DNA of 64,000 bases from Irpex lacteus (taxonomy: Eukaryota; Basidiomycota; Agaricomycetes; Polyporales; Irpicaceae), in NCBI GenBank assembly GCA_001986395.2, contig MQVO02000032.1, forward strand, positions 62,001 through 126,000, written 5' to 3'. Below the pieces are notes generated by a model. The model saw nothing but the letters and a program-made list of their open reading frames with translations, made no database searches and was not told the origin of the DNA. Shown here piece by piece: positions 60,224 to 64,000 of this stretch (the stretch's first letter is position 1; each line of letters opens with the position of its first letter). Both the position numbers and the translations under genes were made by a program.

Positions 60224-61287
60224 TCAAATGGTTTCGATATCAACCTATGCAATACGATGAGTGAAACCGACTGGGGATAGTTGTGATGTAGTTCTCTTAC
60301 CTGCGAAATAGCGCTGTCGATAGCTCCCGCGAATTCTCGCTCAAAGGATTCGATATCCATCTTCCACAATCCTGGAACCCATAGCTCAGGGGGCATATGG
60401 TCGTCACTGGACGCGGCATACCCCGCACGACGAAGCTGATCATGGCGCTTGCTGTCATAGATGATTTGAGGGTGCGGCCTTTCACGTAGGACAGATGAAA
60501 CCGATTTCAGGTACTCATGAATCTCTTGCGATATTTGAACTCCATAGTGACTACCCGGGCCTAGCGGGGTCCATAAGGGGTGGTAACATCCCATACCGTA
60601 GAACTCTCTCCTCATGGTGCACCACTCGAAGTCCCAGCCATGGGAGTCGTCTGTACTCCTGCTTATGACTTTGGTGTTAACGACGTCCGAGCACTTCTTT
60701 CGATATCGATGTAATCTATAGATGTCCGACGCCGAGATATGATCGAGTGCCTCGTTTGGTTGGAAGTCGAGAGTGTGGTAAAGCGACGCTTTCGCCGCCG
60801 TTCGAACCTCCTGACGCATGTTCTTTCGGCAGGCTACGGCGTATGCCGTCACAACAAACGTCTTCTGCTTGCAGATATCCGCGAATAGCTCTTCTGCCTT
60901 TGTCATAGCATAATTCATAAAGAATTTGCGCGCTGCGAGGATGAGATGGCAGATGTCCTCCACGAGATTGTCCGTTTTCATAGGTTGCAGGACGAACGGT
61001 TCGTGGTACAGCCGAAGGAGACAGTCCAACACCTGACTTTTCTCCTCCATGACAATGACAGGAAATCCATCTACCTCCTCGTCTCCCGTTTTCAACCCAG
61101 CGCTGGAGGATGGCTGAGCATTGGCGAAGAGATCATCGAAGATGGGTGACGCGTTGACTAAGACGCCCTTGTGCAGGCGGAAGTGAATATTGTCGGAGGA
61201 GCGTAGGATTATGTCGCCTGTTTTATGGTCGAATGGTGCGTCAGCCCACTGAATAGCACCTAGGTCAAAGCTGTCTGTGTCAGACAT
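60224..61287 (-). CDS. BTB/POZ domain protein, tandem copy 2
   Basis: Exon 1 is 61287-60301, then a 56-bp intron (60300-60245, GTAAGA..CATAG), then a 21-nt last exon (60244-60224) coding VDIETI and the stop; 335 residues. The BTB domain (WADAPFDHKTGDIILRSSDN, FRLHKGVLVNASPIFDDLF) and the C-terminal part (YAVACRKNMRQEVRTAAKAS, RPHPQIIYD, FEREFAGAIDSAISQ) align with copy 1 along their whole length. The donor site lies one codon earlier than in copy 1. The two genes are head to tail. A ubiquitin-ligase adaptor role is possible by family, but not shown. Confidence 0.82.
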
Positions 61288-61837
61288 CGTAGATGGGTGG
61301 ACAAGCTGTTCGTGTTTAAGGCAGACGTTAGTAGAAGTCGGTTACGGACCCCATGGCACTTAGGGCATGTTTACGTAAGAGCTTACCTTGCACGACCATG
61401 GTTCTCTGTGTTCGGATCGCTTCCACCTTACAGCGCAATGCGTTTCTTGACGGTGTACAGTAGCGAACTGTCGACATATATGTGTTCGATGGTCACGGTA
61501 AATCCGATGAAAAGTAAGTATGAGCCGACGCCGCGATCAAAACCAGATTTGGGTGGTAATCACGACCAAACAAACACCGCAACGCAACTGAAAACACCTA
61601 AAACCCTGACCGTCCAGCCAGGTCACATTGGGAAAAAATGAAAATAGCTTAGGGAAACTGGGTATATCATCGCCGTTACATTGCAATCTCAGGGTATCAC
61701 TGAAGCTAGAATAAATACCAAATATGTACCGTAAGCCATGCTATCCTACACATCGTCGTGATCCCTAGCCATCGTATGCTCTCCGAGCCGTTGCAAGTCG
61801 TGAATAAGTAGCAGTAGCCATCAAAGAGAGTAGTAAT
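61288..61837. other. Intergenic
   Basis: This is the BTB promoter and the 3' flank of the membrane protein gene ending at 61838. Nothing else was recognised. Confidence 0.5.
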
Positions 61838-63517
61838 CTACTCCTCCTTCTCCATCCTTACAGTCCCGCTGGACTCCGTTCCAGTCCTGGTCTGCAAAGA
61901 CCGTAGATGGATCTCGGTATCAAACCTTTCTTCGCTGTCAGTCCCGCTACCCTTGGTCGTCTTACCCAACACCCCGCTCTCAAGACCCTCCATGTCTCTC
62001 CAAGCTATCGATGGGACTGTGACGGTGTCATCCGTAGTGGCAGTAGCAGCTCGACGCCCTGGGATGCGGGTGTTATCAAAGTTGATGGTAGTGAGCGCCG
62101 TGGTGTTGCCCTCCTTGTCGAGCATGAAGCATTGGGTATGTACGAGGATGACGACGATGGTCGGGTAGAGACCCTATGAACCAAAGAATTGGGTGAGCCC
62201 GCCTTTCGGAAAATTGTGGTCACTACTTACGACGATGGTGCTTGTTTGGAAGTCGTACACCTCAAGGGCGAAGTCTAACCGGGGGTTTTTGTTGATCGCA
62301 CCGTCCAGTACACCGATGTTGAGCAGCACCTCGGCAAGCTACGTATTGACCGTTTAGACCTGGCACCGTAGATTATAGTAGCCAGACTTACGAAAAATAA
62401 TGTGTAAAGGAGCCCCGTATCGACCAGGATGAGCATAGCTTTGTTCGCCGGAGACCGATTACGCAAATCAGTCATGAATGACTTCACCATTCGTCGATAC
62501 ATCCTATGACGAAGCGAACCACAATGTGAGATATAACTCAGAGACAGAGGTATGTCATTTGGGCTCACCATGTTTTGATGCCTATCATGAGTGTGGAAAC
62601 AGCGGCGGTGACGAACTGAGCCCAGTATGCAGCCGATTGGATATTCCGACAGAACGCTGGGTGCTCGAATTGACCAAAGGAAACATCTGCGTCTGAACGT
62701 GCAGCGCAGTAGCTCAATAGGAAGGTCAGGACTAGTTGAAGTGTAGTTTCAGCTTCATCGAATCGTTGTGTCAAATTAGCAGTACTCACTGACGGAGACA
62801 AACCAAGTGGTGCATGGGATCAACATGAAGAAACGGTCTCGCCCATGAGACCAGAACGCTTGGACACGCCACAACACGATTGCATCTCCAAGGATCGTCT
62901 GTAACAGTAGATCCACCGATCATTTAGTATTCCTTTAGATGTTATTCAGGATGTAAAGTGACGTACCATGAATGCGTAAAGGGCGTCGACTGCAAGTGAC
63001 AGCTTGAGCACCGAGTCGGTTGATTTAGTGTAGCGCTCATCGAGCGTGTCCGGATGAGTGTCGATGAGTGTCGTGTTGAGTTCCGCGACGACGTTCCTGA
63101 CGTCCATTACCCAGAGAGTGATGTCCATGAGGTACATGAGGAGGACAAGAATCCACATTACAAAGGACGATTTATTTCGGCGTCGATCTTTGTGGCTGTT
63201 ATCGCGTCCCACCACCAATACATGGTCAGCCACCAAGCCCTGACGGAGGTGCACGTAGTGCACTAAGCCAGATGAGATTGACGTACAGCAAGATAGTTCC
63301 GGCTTTTACAACCAGAATGGTGTAAATAGCTGCCAAAAACGCGATCGAGGAGAAACATGCGTCAGCACTCGATCACTCACTAAACATGCGAGTTGAGTAC
63401 ACTCGATCGGAGCTACTTACCTACGAACCATGTCTCAACAACAACCGAGACAAACGAGCGCAAAACATCGGTTCCAATGCTCTGCAGAATCGCAATATCC
63501 GAGCTTGAGGACGCCAT
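61838..63517 (-). CDS. Multi-helix membrane protein of a mushroom-specific family
   Basis: Exons 1-3 are 63517-63421, 63329-63287 and 63195-62967, with consistent phases; the start reads MASSSSDIAILQSIGTDVLR. Later exons follow: TILGDAIVLWRVQAFWSHGR (about 62898), a helix with AQFVTAAVSTLMIGIKTW (about 62620), FMTDLRNRSPANKAMLILVD with LLYTLFF (about 62480-62405), LLNIGVLDGAINKNPRLDFA (about 62310) and VILVHTQCFMLDKEGN. The soluble tail ends at 61838. The GDAIVLWRVQAFW block after helix 3 and the order of helices match a seven-helix family of unknown function common in Agaricomycetes. The exact borders of exons 4-7 are not fixed. Confidence 0.72.
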
Positions 63518-64000
63518 AGCTTGGTGGCACTGGCACTCGAAGGAGCAAACGCAGACGTCGCCAAAGCGGCCCTGACCGTTTCCTTACATACCAAAGCTGC
63601 AAGGGGCACGTCGAAGTCACGGGAGCTATTTCCACTAAAGCTTTCCGCGAATGAATGAGTGGTGATGGGGAAGATGATGATGAACTCGGAGAAGCAGCGG
63701 TCCTGTCATGCGAACAATCGACCAGCGCGCTCTGAATTATCGTATTCCAGATCTTCCCTGCTTGTCCGTGATATGCGTGGGGTGCGAAAGGAGGGATTGT
63801 GGAGGGAGAGGCTACGATCTGCGAGTATCGAAGCCTCAGCATCAATGGGTGTTCTCACAAAACGCCCCCAGACACGTATGGATCTGTCAAGGTTGCTATA
63901 TCACATCCATGTCAAAACTGCCCTGGAAATGACAGCGTGCGATAACATATTGAAGCATATCCGCAGCTACTTACCAGAAATATCTGTTGAACGGGCGTCG
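63518..64000. other. Intergenic to the right window edge
   Basis: This is upstream DNA of the membrane protein gene. No gene was recognised up to the window edge. Confidence 0.45.

Overview
The window is nuclear DNA of a filamentous basidiomycete, most probably an Agaricomycete; the species cannot be told. The reasons are many short introns (about 45-80 bp) with GT..AG ends and CTAAC/CTGAC-type branch sites, many F-box and BTB genes, several membrane-protein families typical of mushroom-forming fungi, and a DUF6589-like gene next to a RecQ-type helicase. No rRNA, tRNA or CRISPR array was seen. All gene models were spliced by eye from the sequence.

Layout. 0-4.8 kb: a DUF6589-like protein (cut by the left window edge) faces a frameshifted RecQ-type helicase tail to tail; behind the helicase lies a strong hairpin. 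This pair is the best candidate for an undescribed, possibly mobile, system. 4.8-12.8 kb: two tandem copies of one seven-helix membrane protein gene, duplicated with their promoters, with a decayed alpha/beta-hydrolase gene between them; a DUF6533-type membrane protein gene follows. 13.9-23.7 kb: three paralogous F-box genes surround a secreted-type FAD oxidoreductase and an internally deleted 6-phosphogluconate dehydrogenase pseudogene. 24.5-30.1 kb: a DUF6534-type membrane protein and a GH27 alpha-galactosidase. 30.8-35.0 kb: two tandem F-box genes of a second subfamily, each with a 5-nt first coding exon. 35.5-40.4 kb: a large ankyrin/RCC1/double-BTB protein. 42.2-49.3 kb: a PHO84-type phosphate transporter with a very long N-terminus, a single-pass membrane protein, and a purine nucleoside permease family protein. 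51.0-53.0 kb: an FAD monooxygenase. 53.0-55.8 kb: an AT-rich gene desert sprinkled with the 7-mer ATGTTCC/GGAACAT. 55.8-63.5 kb: a third type of F-box gene, two tandem BTB genes and another multi-helix membrane protein.

How the genes fit together. There is no metabolic operon-like cluster. The theme is accessory, fast-changing genome. Six F-box proteins (SCF ubiquitin ligase adaptors by family) and three BTB proteins (possible CUL3 adaptors) dominate. Five multi-pass membrane proteins of basidiomycete families add a sensing or surface component, and nutrient genes (alpha-galactosidase, phosphate transporter, nucleoside permease family, two flavoenzymes) lie between them. Tandem duplicates, two clear pseudogenes, one frameshifted gene and a repeat-rich desert point to a region of high turnover.
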